A DNA stretch of 64,000 nucleotides from Bacteroidales bacterium (GCA_024402135.1 JAKSJN010000006.1:98487-162486), one strand, 5' to 3'; numbered from the stretch's first letter, positions 26,321 to 35,966 are shown. A program made the numbers and translations. The notes: generated by a model not told the origin, from the letters alone.

Positions 26321-28015
26321 TCAGTTGTTCTTCTTTCTGTGCTTCTTCCGCGGCTCGGATTTCTCCTTGATTCCACGGTCGATCTGTTCGTCAGTTGCTT
26401 CGCTGACGCGGATGGAACGGCCTCTGAGGCGCAGTGATCCTAGTTCGCGCATTACCTCTTCCGCGTGAGCCTGGTCAACGTCAAAAAGGGAATAGCGGGT
26501 GAAGAGGTCGATGCGGCCGACTGAGATCTTTCCGTCTCCGGTCTTGCCGACGGTGTTGTTGATCATGCCGAGGAAGTCCTTGGGACCGAAGCCGTCCATC
26601 TTGCCGATGTTGATGAACAGCTTTGTGAATCCCTCCTCGCGTTTTACCTCGACATGGTTTCTCTCCCGCTTGGTCTGGAGCGTGTCTGACTCTGCGGTGA
26701 AATCCTCGTTGTCGCGGTAGTAGGCGATGATACGGTTGAACTCCAGGGCGACCATACGCTTCACAAGTTCCTCCTTGTCCAGCCATTCCAGCTTGCTGAA
26801 AACGGAAGGAAGGATATCGGAAATCTCTTCTTCGTTTACTTCCACCTTCTCGATGCGGTCCATGAGGTTGAAGATCTGCTTGCTGCATATCTCCTTGCCG
26901 GTCGGAATCTTGCCCACCTCGAAGGTCTTGTTGATGAGCTTCTCGATTGTGCGCACCTTGTGGGCTTCGCGCATGTTGAGGATAGCGATGGAGATTCCGG
27001 TCTTGCCTGCACGTCCTGTACGGCCGCTTCGATGCGTGTATACTTCGGTTTCGTCCGGCAGAGTGTAATTTATGACATGGGTCAGGTCGTCAACGTCCAG
27101 TCCGCGGGCTGCGACGTCAGTCGCTACCAGAAGCTGGATGTTGTGGATGCGGAAACGCTGCATGACATAGTCTCGCTGGACCTGTGACAGGTCGCCGTGG
27201 AGTGAGTCCACGTTGTATCCGTCATGGATGAGCTTGTCTGCGATCTCCTGGGTTTCAACCTTGGTGCGGCAGAAGATGATACCGTATATCCTCGGATAGT
27301 AGTCAATGATGCGCTTGAGAGTCTGATACTTCTCCGTTGACTTCACCATGTAGCATATATGTCGGACAGATGCGGTACTCTCATTTTTGCGGCCGATCAC
27401 GATCTCGCGAGGGTCCCGCATGTAAGTGCGCGATATCTTCTCGATCTCGGCAGGCATGGTGGCGGAGAAAAGAAGGGTGTTCCTGTTCTCGGGCACTGCG
27501 GCAAGGATGGTGTTGATGTCCTCGGTGAATCCCATGTTGAGCATCTCGTCGGCCTCGTCCATCACGACGTTCCTTACCTTCGAGAGGTCGACATGTCCAC
27601 GCTCCATCAGGTCGATGAGACGCCCCGGGGTGGCAACGATTACCTGGACGCCCTTCTTGAGACCCATTATCTGGTTCTTGATGCTTGCACCGCCATAGAC
27701 TGGCAGTACATAGAGGTTGTCAAGGTATTTTGCGTAATCCTTCAGGTCGTCTGCGATCTGTATGCACAACTCTCTTGTAGGGCAGAGGACGAGAGCCTGG
27801 GTGTCCTTTGTGTCCAGGTCGAGTTTCTGCAGCAGCGGAAGGCCGAATGCGGCAGTCTTGCCGGTTCCGGTCTGGGCAAGGGCGACTACGTCATTATCGC
27901 CTTCCAGGAGGTAAGGGATGACCTCCTCCTGGATAGGCATAGGATGCTCGAATCCTAGTTCCCTGATTGCAGCAAGCAACTGCCCGCTCAGTCCGAGTTC
28001 TTCGAATGACTTCAT
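26321..28015 (-). CDS. deaD: DEAD-box ATP-dependent RNA helicase with DbpA-type C-terminal domain
   Basis: 564 residues. Motif I AQTGTGKT (47-54), motif II DEAD (153-156), motif III SATMP, motif VI HRSGRTGRAG, and the Q motif region FEHPMPIQ. After the helicase core there is a DbpA/CsdA RNA-binding domain (about 465-540, VGRIDLFTRYSLFDV) and a basic tail. It unwinds structured RNA in ribosome assembly or mRNA turnover. Three bases separate it from the upstream GH3 gene, so it may be co-transcribed. Confidence 0.93.
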   Translation of the reverse strand: MKSFEELGLSGQLLAAIRELGFEHPMPIQEEVIPYLLEGDNDVVALAQTGTGKTAAFGLPLLQKLDLDTKDTQALVLCPTRELCIQIADDLKDYAKYLDNLYVLPVYGGASIKNQIMGLKKGVQVIVATPGRLIDLMERGHVDLSKVRNVVMDEADEMLNMGFTEDINTILAAVPENRNTLLFSATMPAEIEKISRTYMRDPREIVIGRKNESTASVRHICYMVKSTEKYQTLKRIIDYYPRIYGIIFCRTKVETQEIADKLIHDGYNVDSLHGDLSQVQRDYVMQRFRIHNIQLLVATDVAARGLDVDDLTHVINYTLPDETEVYTHRSGRTGRAGKTGISIAILNMREAHKVRTIEKLINKTFEVGKIPTGKEICSKQIFNLMDRIEKVEVNEEEISDILPSVFSKLEWLDKEELVKRMVALEFNRIIAYYRDNEDFTAESDTLQTKRERNHVEVKREEGFTKLFINIGKMDGFGPKDFLGMINNTVGKTGDGKISVGRIDLFTRYSLFDVDQAHAEEVMRELGSLRLRGRSIRVSEATDEQIDRGIKEKSEPRKKHRKKNN

Positions 28016-28018
28016 CTG

Positions 28019-30418
28019 CTAGTCGATCTGCTCGGTGAAGTAAACGCTTCTGAGCGGCATGTGTACAGCCTTGCCGGTGAGCTCGATGTCGCTTGCAAGT
28101 CTGATGTCCTGTGATGAAGCACCGATCTTGATGCTGTACTTGCCAGGAAGGATCTCCCAGCCAGCCTCGGTATAGTGGCCGAGCTCCTGAGGAGACATGA
28201 TGAAAGAGAGAGTCTTGCTCTCACCCGGTGCGAGAGATACTCTTCCGTATCCGTGGAGCTGGATAGGCTTCATCGCCTGGTCAGCAGAGGTAGGACAGAG
28301 GTAGATCTGTGCGATTTCGTCAGCCTTCGCCTCGCCGCTGTTGGTTACAGTGAAACTGATGTTGATCTTCTCTGCCGATGTCTTGACGCTGCTGTCTACA
28401 GCGAGGTCTGAATACTCGAAGCTGCTGTAGCTGAGTCCGTATCCGAACGGATACTGGATACGTGCATCCTGTTCGACTGAGGTGTTGTAGCAGATATTCT
28501 CGTCGTAGATCTCGACCTTAGGATAGCTTACGCTGAGCTTTCCTGACGGGCTGACCTTTCCGTAGAGGATGTCGGCAAGAGCGTTACCGCCTTCCTCGCC
28601 TGGATACCATGCCTGGATGACGGCTGCGCAACGGTCAGCGAGGTCGCCGAGTACCTGCGCGCGTCCGCCGAAGAGAATGAGAACTACTGGCTTGCCGGTG
28701 GCGATGAGAGCCTCTACATACTCCTTCTGGCGTCCTGGAAGTCCGAGGCCGCCGCGGTCACGGTTCTCGCCACAGAGGAGAACATTCTCTCCCATTGCAG
28801 CAACGATGACGTCGCTCTTTGCAGCCTTGGCGATGGCAGCATTCCAGTCGTTGGTTTCGCCGCTTTCTACGCGTCTTGCAAATCTTCTGAGCATTGCGAG
28901 TGCGCGTGCGTCGCCTGCGTTCTCGATCTTGGTCTCGTTTGCTTCTGTCCAGTCGCAGCCGCGCTCGTAGGTGAGTGACCATCCCTGTGGGAGCTTTGAC
29001 TCCATAGCCTCCTTGAGAAGGCTGATCTTAGGGTTGAGGGCGCTAGGGTTCATATGATGCCAGAAATATACCATGGCCTGGTAGGTATAGTCGCCGACCA
29101 TAGCCCACATCTGGTTTGCGTTAGGACCGGTAAGCATTACATTGCATGCATCGCCCTTGAGAGGAAGGATTCCGTTGTTCTCGAGCATCACGACAGACTG
29201 GGTCGCGAGTTCGTATGCTACCTGACGCTCCTCAGGAGTGTCGAAGGTGATATGGCCTTCCTTGTAGAGGACAGGATTCTCGTCGAGAAGTCCGAGGCGT
29301 GCCTTGAGGACAAGCACACGCTTCACTGCGGTCTCAAGCTGTTCCTGGGTCATAAGACCTGCGTCGATCGCTTCCTGGATGTGTGAGTAGTTTCTTCCCT
29401 GGGCGAACTCAACGTCGTTGCCTGCGCCGATGGCCAGTGCAGCCCTGCGTGCAAGAACATCCTCGGTCTTTTCCATAGGGAACTGGTCGATAGAGCCGTA
29501 GTCGCTGACCATCACGCCGTCGAATCCGAGATAATCGCGGAGAAGGCCTTCTGCGAGTTCATGGTTGATGACGCACTTGGTTCCGTGGTACTCGTGGTAG
29601 CCGGTCATGACCACCTTGCTGCCTGCGGTGCGGATCATTGCCTCGTGAGGAAGGAGAATCTCTTCCATCATCTCCTTGTCGCTTGCCATGTAGCCGCTTC
29701 CGTAGCCGAGAAAATGCTTGCTGGTTGTCGCTACACCCTTCTCGAGACCTCCGTCCTGAAGACCGCGTACGAATGCGGTTCCGAGAGTCGCGATGAGGTA
29801 TGAATCCTCGCCGTATGACTCCTCATTACGGTTGAATGACGGGTTGCGTGAAACGTCCACCATAGGGGAGAGCGAAAGGAATCCACCGATGTCACGCATG
29901 TTGCGGGCAGTGTATCTTGTCTTTGCCTCGACGAGGTCAGGATTGAAAGAACATGCGATACCGATCTGCTGTGGATAGGTGGTTGCATACGGTGCGGCTA
30001 CTCCTGAAAGCACTTCTTCGTGGAAAAGAGCCGGTGTTCCGGTGGTTGTGTTCTCCTTGAGCCACTGCTGAGCTTCTGCGACCATGTCGCGGAGACGGTC
30101 CGGATCAGTCTCAGGTGACGCATTGCTGGCATACTGCGAGAAATGACCGACTCCGTTAGGGATGAGCTTGCGGCATTTCTCCGGATCAAGGTGGCCGTTC
30201 TCGTCCTGAAGATCGTGGAGGTAAACGCCATGGAGCTGGGCTATCCTTTCCTCCTGGGTCATCCTGTTGTAGATTCCATCTACCAGTTTGTCAATCTTGG
30301 GATTTGACAGGGGCTCCTCCTTCGCTGCATAGCGGAATGACGATACGTTGCCATTGCTGCAGCCGATGAGCATTGCGCCAGCGAGAGGCAAAGCGCAGGC
30401 TAACTTTTTGATGTTCAT
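28019..30418 (-). CDS. GH3 beta-glucosidase/xylosidase, lipoprotein
   Basis: 799 residues from the ATG at 30416-30418; a longer frame runs into the promoter. The N-terminus MNIKKLACALPLAGAMLIGC has a lipobox ending at Cys20. GH3 N-domain with KHFLGYG (234-240) and the nucleophile Asp306 in GVMVSDYGSIDQ; GH3 C-domain with the AVVIQAWYPGEEGGNALADILYG region; fibronectin III-like domain at the end. It is expected to release terminal beta-linked sugars at the cell envelope; glucose versus xylose specificity cannot be told from sequence alone. Confidence 0.92.
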   Translation of the reverse strand: MNIKKLACALPLAGAMLIGCSNGNVSSFRYAAKEEPLSNPKIDKLVDGIYNRMTQEERIAQLHGVYLHDLQDENGHLDPEKCRKLIPNGVGHFSQYASNASPETDPDRLRDMVAEAQQWLKENTTTGTPALFHEEVLSGVAAPYATTYPQQIGIACSFNPDLVEAKTRYTARNMRDIGGFLSLSPMVDVSRNPSFNRNEESYGEDSYLIATLGTAFVRGLQDGGLEKGVATTSKHFLGYGSGYMASDKEMMEEILLPHEAMIRTAGSKVVMTGYHEYHGTKCVINHELAEGLLRDYLGFDGVMVSDYGSIDQFPMEKTEDVLARRAALAIGAGNDVEFAQGRNYSHIQEAIDAGLMTQEQLETAVKRVLVLKARLGLLDENPVLYKEGHITFDTPEERQVAYELATQSVVMLENNGILPLKGDACNVMLTGPNANQMWAMVGDYTYQAMVYFWHHMNPSALNPKISLLKEAMESKLPQGWSLTYERGCDWTEANETKIENAGDARALAMLRRFARRVESGETNDWNAAIAKAAKSDVIVAAMGENVLLCGENRDRGGLGLPGRQKEYVEALIATGKPVVLILFGGRAQVLGDLADRCAAVIQAWYPGEEGGNALADILYGKVSPSGKLSVSYPKVEIYDENICYNTSVEQDARIQYPFGYGLSYSSFEYSDLAVDSSVKTSAEKINISFTVTNSGEAKADEIAQIYLCPTSADQAMKPIQLHGYGRVSLAPGESKTLSFIMSPQELGHYTEAGWEILPGKYSIKIGASSQDIRLASDIELTGKAVHMPLRSVYFTEQID

Positions 30419-30439
30419 ATAAGCTGGTTTTGTATTATA

Positions 30440-30469
30440 CAAAGATATGTTATTGACCACGATTTTCAA
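30440..30469 (-). promoter_or_regulatory. Putative promoter of the GH3 operon
   Basis: Minus strand: TTG at 30469-30467, 19-base spacer, then TATCTTTG at 30447-30440, a full match to the TTG/TAnnTTTG consensus, 21 bases before the ATG. Confidence 0.6.
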
Positions 30470-32722
30470 TTATCTGTACCAGTCCACAGAGGTTTTGAGA
30501 CCGGCCAGCCATACGGCGTCCCCGGCGGTGAAGTGGAAGTCGGCAGGAGGATTCGTCATCAGCTTGCCGTCGCGCATCACTGAAATCAATGTGCAGCCTG
30601 CATTCCTCATTCCGGAGTCTCTCAAGGTCCTGCCACAGAGATGCGATTCCTCGTTCAACGTGATCTCCTCGACTACGAACTCCTCGTCCTCCTTTGCTAC
30701 ATCAGCGGGAACAGTACTGCGTTCATCCATGAATCGGTGAAGGGCATCTATCTGTTCGGCAGTTCCTACTGCAAGAAGTCTGTCTCCAGGGTAGACAGGT
30801 TCATTTCCGGAAGGAATGAGTATGGACCTGCTTCCTCGGACGATCTTTACGATGTTGGCTCCTGTCTCGCTTCTGAAAGGCATTTCCTTAAGAGCTTTTC
30901 CGACAAATTCGAAATCGGGGCTGACAGTTATCGAATCAAGTTTTACGTCGTGTCCGGCCATCTTGTCGTTGACGGTGCTGGTTACCGGAGCGCGTCTTCT
31001 CTGCATCATCTCCTTTTCGTTGAGGTTGCTGAAGAAGCGCTCTTCGAGCCGGCTGAACTTATGTACGGAACTCTTCGCGGCGATGAAGAAAGAGAATCCG
31101 GCAATCAGGATGACGATGACGGTCCAGCCTGCAAGGTTGAAGTATCTGAGTACGACCATGAGGATGAAAATCATCGCGATCGCTATGCGAAGCAGCATGA
31201 GGGCAAGGATAGGCCACTGTGCATTGCGGTTTTCGCTGAGGAGCTTGTGTGCGGAGCGGCTGATGGAACCGTTGTTTACGGCTATTCCAAGAAGGAATGG
31301 AGACATGATCGCAAGGGTTCCTGTCGTGACGATGATTCTGGAAATGAAGTCTCCGAGAGAAGGCAGGACAGCAGCCAGAATCTTGCCGAAATAAAGGTTT
31401 GATGCCATCAGGATGGCGACAAGGACTACGCCGTACAGGCCGACACGCAGGGCGTATGCAGACAGCAGATTCTTCCATTCGCTGCGTTCAGCACGGGAAT
31501 CGGTCGATGCCTCGCTGGGCTGCTCGACGCGGTCCAGGATACGCTGAGGCAACTTTTCGCGGAACAGTTTCAATGCGGGATCGCCAAGTTTGATGACATA
31601 TGGAGTGGCAAAGGCACTGATGACCGATACTGCTATGATAACAGGATAGATGAAATCCCTGAGGACTCCGAGGTTGCAGCCGACGCCGGCGATGATGAAC
31701 GCGAACTCGCCCAGCTGAGCCATGCTGAATCCTACATGGACGGCATTGTCAAGACCCTTTCCGGCAACGAGTACGCCGAGGATAGAGAAGGTGGCGAGTC
31801 CGGTCATCGTCATGATTGTGATTATCAGGACGGAACCCCAGTGCTCGCCGATGACGCCAGGGTTGATCATCATGCCGACGGATACGAAGAATATCGCACC
31901 GAACAGTTCCTTGATCGGGTTGGTGATGTGCTCGATGCGTTCACCTTCAATTGTTTCCGAGAGAATTGAACCCATGACGAACGCTCCGAGCGCTGAAGAG
32001 AATCCTACGGCGTTTGCTATGGCCACCATGCCGAAGCACAGGCCGATGCTGACAATCAGCAGGATTTCGTCATTAAGGAACTGATGGGCTTTCGTGAGTA
32101 CGGTAGGAATCAGGAAGATACCTACGAGGAACCATAGAATCAGGAAGAATGCGAGTTTAGCGATTCCCATTATCATTTCGCCGCCTGCGAAGCTGTTCGA
32201 TACAGCCATGGTCGACAGGAGGACCATCAGGAGAATGGCGAGAAGATCCTCTATGACCAGCGTACCGAAAACCAGGGGTGCATAGGGCCTGTCCTTGAGC
32301 TTCATGTCATCATATGTCTTTATGATGATTGTCGTCGAGCTCATCGACAGCATTCCTCCCAGGAAGATACTCTCCATCATGCTCCAGCTCATCGTACGGC
32401 CCATGGTGATGCCAAGGAAGAACATTCCGGCGAAGATGCAGCCTGCCAGGATTATGGCGCTGCTGCCGACTTTCAGCAGTTTCTTGAAGCTGAATTCAAG
32501 GCCCAGGGAGAAGAGGAGGAAGATGATGCCGATTTCGGACCATTCATGTACGGACTCGGGGCTGAACTGGGGAAAGATTCCCAGGTGCGGGCCGACCAGA
32601 AATCCTGCGACTATGTATCCGAGGATGAGTGGCTGTTTGAGCGCTTTTGATATGATGGTCATCACACCGGCCGCGATCAGAATGATGGCGAGCTGGGTTA
32701 CAAGACTGACTTCTGCTGACAT
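30470..32722 (-). CDS. Monovalent cation:proton antiporter (CPA2/KefB type) with two RCK_C domains
   Basis: 750 residues. About 12-13 helices of the Na+/H+ exchanger fold (LGYIVAGFLVGPHLG, GIIFLLFSLGLEFSFKKL), a further membrane and linker segment (about 410-560), and two TrkA-C/RCK_C regulatory domains at about 595-668 and 680-748 (GNEPVYPGDRLLAVG and FHFTAGDAVWLAG). No RCK_N nucleotide-binding domain was recognised. Such proteins exchange K+ or Na+ for H+ in the inner membrane. Ion preference is unresolved. Confidence 0.88.
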   Translation of the reverse strand: MSAEVSLVTQLAIILIAAGVMTIISKALKQPLILGYIVAGFLVGPHLGIFPQFSPESVHEWSEIGIIFLLFSLGLEFSFKKLLKVGSSAIILAGCIFAGMFFLGITMGRTMSWSMMESIFLGGMLSMSSTTIIIKTYDDMKLKDRPYAPLVFGTLVIEDLLAILLMVLLSTMAVSNSFAGGEMIMGIAKLAFFLILWFLVGIFLIPTVLTKAHQFLNDEILLIVSIGLCFGMVAIANAVGFSSALGAFVMGSILSETIEGERIEHITNPIKELFGAIFFVSVGMMINPGVIGEHWGSVLIITIMTMTGLATFSILGVLVAGKGLDNAVHVGFSMAQLGEFAFIIAGVGCNLGVLRDFIYPVIIAVSVISAFATPYVIKLGDPALKLFREKLPQRILDRVEQPSEASTDSRAERSEWKNLLSAYALRVGLYGVVLVAILMASNLYFGKILAAVLPSLGDFISRIIVTTGTLAIMSPFLLGIAVNNGSISRSAHKLLSENRNAQWPILALMLLRIAIAMIFILMVVLRYFNLAGWTVIVILIAGFSFFIAAKSSVHKFSRLEERFFSNLNEKEMMQRRRAPVTSTVNDKMAGHDVKLDSITVSPDFEFVGKALKEMPFRSETGANIVKIVRGSRSILIPSGNEPVYPGDRLLAVGTAEQIDALHRFMDERSTVPADVAKEDEEFVVEEITLNEESHLCGRTLRDSGMRNAGCTLISVMRDGKLMTNPPADFHFTAGDAVWLAGLKTSVDWYR

Positions 32723-32743
32723 CTGTGTGGTTATTTAGAATTA

Positions 32744-32751
32744 CAAATTTA
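32744..32751 (-). promoter_or_regulatory. Putative -7 box TAAATTTG for the antiporter
   Basis: Minus-strand exact match to TAnnTTTG, 21 bases before the ATG at 32722. Confidence 0.5.
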
Positions 32752-32783
32752 GCAATAAGGTGGTGTTTTCCCGTGGTTTTGCT

Positions 32784-32791
32784 TACTTTTG
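32784..32791 (+). promoter_or_regulatory. Putative -7 box TACTTTTG immediately ahead of the HSDR_N gene
   Basis: Exact match to TAnnTTTG ending only 6 bases before the ATG at 32798, so transcription would begin at or next to the start codon. Confidence 0.5.
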
Positions 32792-32797
32792 TATGGT

Positions 32798-33199
32798 ATG
32801 GACAGAATTTGGGATCCGCTGAGACGAAAGGAAGTCGCACTGACGCCTGAAGAGAAGGTTCGTCAGTGGTTCATCGGTCTTCTGCGTGACTCGGCAGGTG
32901 TTCCGGAACACCAGATGATGAGTGAGGTCGAGCTAGTCTGCCCGGATGGACACAAGGTCTACCGCGCCGACATCGTGATATACGGTCATGGTGGACGCAA
33001 GCTGGCAATAGTGGAGTGCAAGCGCCCTGAGGTCGCGATCGACCAGGGCGTGCTGGAGCAGGCGCTGCGTTACAACGCTCTTCTTGACGTCCCTTATCTG
33101 TTCCTTACAAACGGGACGAGGTCTTATGCCATTCATGTCGATGGAGGCAGGGGAGAGTACCTTGACAGGTTCCCGGATTATGAGATGATGAACGTTTGA
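32798..33199 (+). CDS. Stand-alone HSDR_N (type I restriction R-subunit N-terminal) domain protein
   Basis: 133 residues. The start at 32798 is set by the conserved N-terminus MDRIWDPLRRKEVALTPEE and by the promoter box just upstream. The PD-(D/E)xK nuclease core is visible as YRADIVIY...KLAIVECKRPE. Despite the family name there is no hsdM or hsdS in the window; similar short proteins are common in Bacteroidota and their role is unknown. It leads cca after 3 bases. Confidence 0.82.
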   Translation: MDRIWDPLRRKEVALTPEEKVRQWFIGLLRDSAGVPEHQMMSEVELVCPDGHKVYRADIVIYGHGGRKLAIVECKRPEVAIDQGVLEQALRYNALLDVPYLFLTNGTRSYAIHVDGGRGEYLDRFPDYEMMNV

Positions 33200-33202
33200 T
33201 AA

Positions 33203-34642
33203 ATGTCGACAAAGGTTAGCGGTGGGTTCCTTGACAAGCCCATTTTCAAAACAGTTTCGGAAGTTGCGGCCGAGATGGGGGTGAGAGCCTTCGTCATCGG
33301 AGGCTATGTCCGTGACTGTTTTCTTGGCCGCCCGTCCAATGACATAGACATAGTCGTCGAAGGAAGCGGCATCGAATTCGCAAAGGCAGTCGGCCGCAAG
33401 ACCGGTTCATACGTCTCTTATTTCAAGAATTTCGGAACGGCTATGCTTCATGCAGACGGCGATGAGATCGAGTTCGTCGGAGCACGCAAGGAATCCTATC
33501 GCCGTGAAAGCCGCAAGCCTATAGTCGAGGACGGGACACTGGAGGATGACCAGCTGCGCAGAGATTTCACTATCAATGCCATGGCGTTCAGTCTCCAGCC
33601 TGACAGCTTCGGGGAACTCGTGGATCCGTTTGGAGGAATACGGGACCTTGCAGCAGGTATAATCCGTACACCTCTTGATCCTGATACCACATACTCTGAC
33701 GACCCGCTCCGAATGCTCCGCGCCGTACGGTTCGCGACCAAGCTGAGTACCCCTGAGATGACTTTCGAGATCGTCCCAGAATCGTTGGAGTCCATGAAAC
33801 GCATAGGTGACAGGATATCGATTCTGTCCCGTGAACGTATCGCGGAGGAACTCAACAAGATGCTCGTCACCGCAAAGCCTTCGATGGCCTTCAGGATTCT
33901 TGACGAGGTCGGTCTGCTCGGACGCATCCTGCCGCAGCTTTCAGCCCTCAAGGGCATAGAGAATGTAGACGGCCGCGGCCACAAGGATAATTTCGCTCAT
34001 ACACTTGAAGTACTTGACAATGTCGCTGCCGTGACATCCGGCCCGGATTGCCTCTGGATACGCTGGGCGGCACTGCTTCATGACATAGGCAAAGCCGTCG
34101 TCAAGCGCTATGAACCTGAGACCGGATGGACCTTCCATGGTCACGAGGTGGTCGGAGCTAAGCAGGTTCCAAAGATATTTTCCAACCTGACATTGTCCAT
34201 GGACGCTATGAAGTATGTCCAGAAACTTGTCAGGCTGCACATGCGTCCTATTGCTCTGGTCGATGACGGGGTAACCGATTCCGCTGTCCGCCGTCTCCTC
34301 TTCGACGCCGGCGATGACATCGATGATCTCATGCTCCTCTGCAATGCTGACATTACTTCAAAGAACCCGGCCAAGGTGGCCCGTCTCCGCAAGAACTTCG
34401 AACTTGTGAAGACAAAGCTTGTCGAGGTCGAGGAGAAGGATGCGGTACGCAACTTCAAGAATCCGATAACCGGAGACTATGTCATGGAGGTCTATGGCAT
34501 CGGTCCGTGCGCAGAGATCGGCAAGCTCAAGGAAATAGTCAAGGAGGCGATTCTTGACGGAATCATCGAGAATAATTTTGAGTCGGCCGACAGACTCATG
34601 CGCGAGAAGGCGCCGGAATTCGGTCTGACACCGGTAAAATGA
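33203..34642 (+). CDS. cca: CCA tRNA nucleotidyltransferase with HD domain
   Basis: 479 residues. Class II nucleotidyltransferase head with GGYVRDCFLG (33-42) and the metal-binding NDIDIVV (Asp47, Asp49), the RRDFTINAMA motif, PolyA_pol RNA-binding region, and an HD domain with His293-Asp294 in ALLHDIGKA. It adds or repairs the CCA end of tRNAs. A poly(A) polymerase role is a less likely alternative. Its stop overlaps the start of xerC (ATGA). Confidence 0.92.
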   Translation: MSTKVSGGFLDKPIFKTVSEVAAEMGVRAFVIGGYVRDCFLGRPSNDIDIVVEGSGIEFAKAVGRKTGSYVSYFKNFGTAMLHADGDEIEFVGARKESYRRESRKPIVEDGTLEDDQLRRDFTINAMAFSLQPDSFGELVDPFGGIRDLAAGIIRTPLDPDTTYSDDPLRMLRAVRFATKLSTPEMTFEIVPESLESMKRIGDRISILSRERIAEELNKMLVTAKPSMAFRILDEVGLLGRILPQLSALKGIENVDGRGHKDNFAHTLEVLDNVAAVTSGPDCLWIRWAALLHDIGKAVVKRYEPETGWTFHGHEVVGAKQVPKIFSNLTLSMDAMKYVQKLVRLHMRPIALVDDGVTDSAVRRLLFDAGDDIDDLMLLCNADITSKNPAKVARLRKNFELVKTKLVEVEEKDAVRNFKNPITGDYVMEVYGIGPCAEIGKLKEIVKEAILDGIIENNFESADRLMREKAPEFGLTPVK

Positions 34643-35622
34643 TATCTGAATTCATAGAGTACATACGTACACAGCGCCGCTACTCGGCCAGGACAGCCGA
34701 GATATACGAAGAGGTGCTGAGGGATTTCGCACTCCAGTCATGTGGATGTGAGGATCCCGATGAAGCGTCTATGTGCCAGGTTCTTACACCTACCGGTCTG
34801 CGCAATCACATCGTGTACCTCATGGAGGAGAGGAAGCTCAATTCCCGCAGTGTCAATCAGCGGCTGTCGGTACTCAGCAGCCTCTGCCGCTGGCTTATGC
34901 ACCGCGGCCTGCTGACATCCAACCCTGCCCGTCTGGTGACCCGTCCGAAACAGGAAAAACGCCTTCCTGAGTTCTACCGTGAAGAATCGATGGATTCTTG
35001 GTTCGCGAATACGGCCTTCTATGCCGGAGAAGAGTCTCTGGAAATGATGTCGGCGGACCCCGGCTCGGCTTTTTCCAAGGAACTTTACGGCAAGAGACTG
35101 TCCCGCCTTGTCGTATCCATCCTTTTCAGTACCGGCATACGTCGTGCAGAGCTTATTTCGCTGGACCGGACCTCAGTGGATTATGGCAGAAAGGTCGCGA
35201 GAGTCCGAGGAAAAGGCGACAAGATCAGAGAAATTCCTCTGCTGCCTGGTTTGATTGAAGAAATTTCCTTATATTTACGTGCAGTTGACACGATGGTTGG
35301 AGTGAGTGCCGATGCCGGGACCCCTCTGCTGATGACTCTGGGAGGCAAAAGGCTGTACCCGGTGTTTGTCGACAGGGCAGTCAAGGCCGAACTCGGAGAG
35401 AATTCCGACATAACCGGAAGGAAGTCGCCGCATGTCCTCCGTCACAGCCTGGCAACAGGATTGCTGAATGGAGGAACGGACCTGAATTCCATCAAGGAAC
35501 TGCTCGGACACTCTTCGCTGGCTGCGACCCAGGTGTACACCCACAACTCCATCGAGAAACTGAAACTAGTTTATGATAACGCCCACCCAAGGGCAAAAAA
35601 TGGAGGTAACTATGGAGATTAA
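34639..35622 (+). CDS. xerC: Tyrosine recombinase, XerC-like
   Basis: 327 residues. N-terminal SAM-like core-binding domain (1-100), then the catalytic domain with Arg168 (STGIRRAE), HxxR at His265-Arg268 (PHVLRHSLATG), His291 (LGHSS) and the Tyr300 nucleophile (VYTH). Length and the housekeeping neighbours (cca, hpf) fit chromosomal XerC/D-type dimer resolution rather than a mobile-element integrase. Residues 130-150 form a short insertion. Overlaps cca by 4 bases and hpf by 11 bases. Confidence 0.9.
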   Translation: MISEFIEYIRTQRRYSARTAEIYEEVLRDFALQSCGCEDPDEASMCQVLTPTGLRNHIVYLMEERKLNSRSVNQRLSVLSSLCRWLMHRGLLTSNPARLVTRPKQEKRLPEFYREESMDSWFANTAFYAGEESLEMMSADPGSAFSKELYGKRLSRLVVSILFSTGIRRAELISLDRTSVDYGRKVARVRGKGDKIREIPLLPGLIEEISLYLRAVDTMVGVSADAGTPLLMTLGGKRLYPVFVDRAVKAELGENSDITGRKSPHVLRHSLATGLLNGGTDLNSIKELLGHSSLAATQVYTHNSIEKLKLVYDNAHPRAKNGGNYGD

Positions 35623-35905
35623 GATCAAGACTCTCAAGTTCGATGCAGACCAGAAACTTATTGCTTTCGCAGAGAAGAAACTGGCAAAGCTTGACAAATT
35701 CTATGAGGGACTGGAGACAGTTGACGTGACTCTCTCCCTTCTCCAGGAACCTGACAACAAGAACGTCAAGGTCCAGATCCACGTTCCAGGACAGGAACTC
35801 GTCATCGAGAGAAATGCCAAGACCTTCGAGGATGCCATCAACGACTGTGCTGATGCCATGAAGGAGAAACTCACAAGAGTGAAGGAAAAGCAAAGCGAGG
35901 CATAG
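35612..35905 (+). CDS. hpf: Ribosome hibernation promoting factor, short form
   Basis: 97 residues from the ATG at 35612, which removes 13 residues that would come from within xerC and restores the usual start MEIKIKTLKFDAD. It is an S30AE domain (beta-alpha-beta-beta-beta-alpha) without the long C-terminal dimerisation domain. It binds the 30S decoding region in stationary phase. In many Bacteroidota xerC and hpf precede tRNA genes and tufA; here a strong terminator follows instead. Confidence 0.9.
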   Translation: MEIKIKTLKFDADQKLIAFAEKKLAKLDKFYEGLETVDVTLSLLQEPDNKNVKVQIHVPGQELVIERNAKTFEDAINDCADAMKEKLTRVKEKQSEA

Positions 35906-35941
35906 TTCCACCAAGCTTGAAAAGACAATTATTCATTGCTT

Positions 35942-35966
35942 CCCGGCTACCCGCCGGGATTTTTTT
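35942..35966 (+). terminator. Strong intrinsic terminator after hpf
   Basis: CCCGGC (35942-35947) pairs with GCCGGG (35953-35958) across TACCC, followed by ATTTTTTT. Confidence 0.9.

Noticed and set aside
30641-31402. 253-codon plus-strand frame opposite the antiporter
   Set aside because: It lies across the membrane/RCK coding region of the antiporter; composition and sequence look like a complement shadow.
32798-33199. Evidence of a type I restriction-modification system
   Set aside because: Only an HSDR_N-type domain is present, with no methylase, specificity or helicase genes in the window.
34639-35622. Integrase of an integrated element
   Set aside because: The tyrosine recombinase overlaps cca and hpf, has no att-like repeats or cargo, and fits housekeeping XerC.
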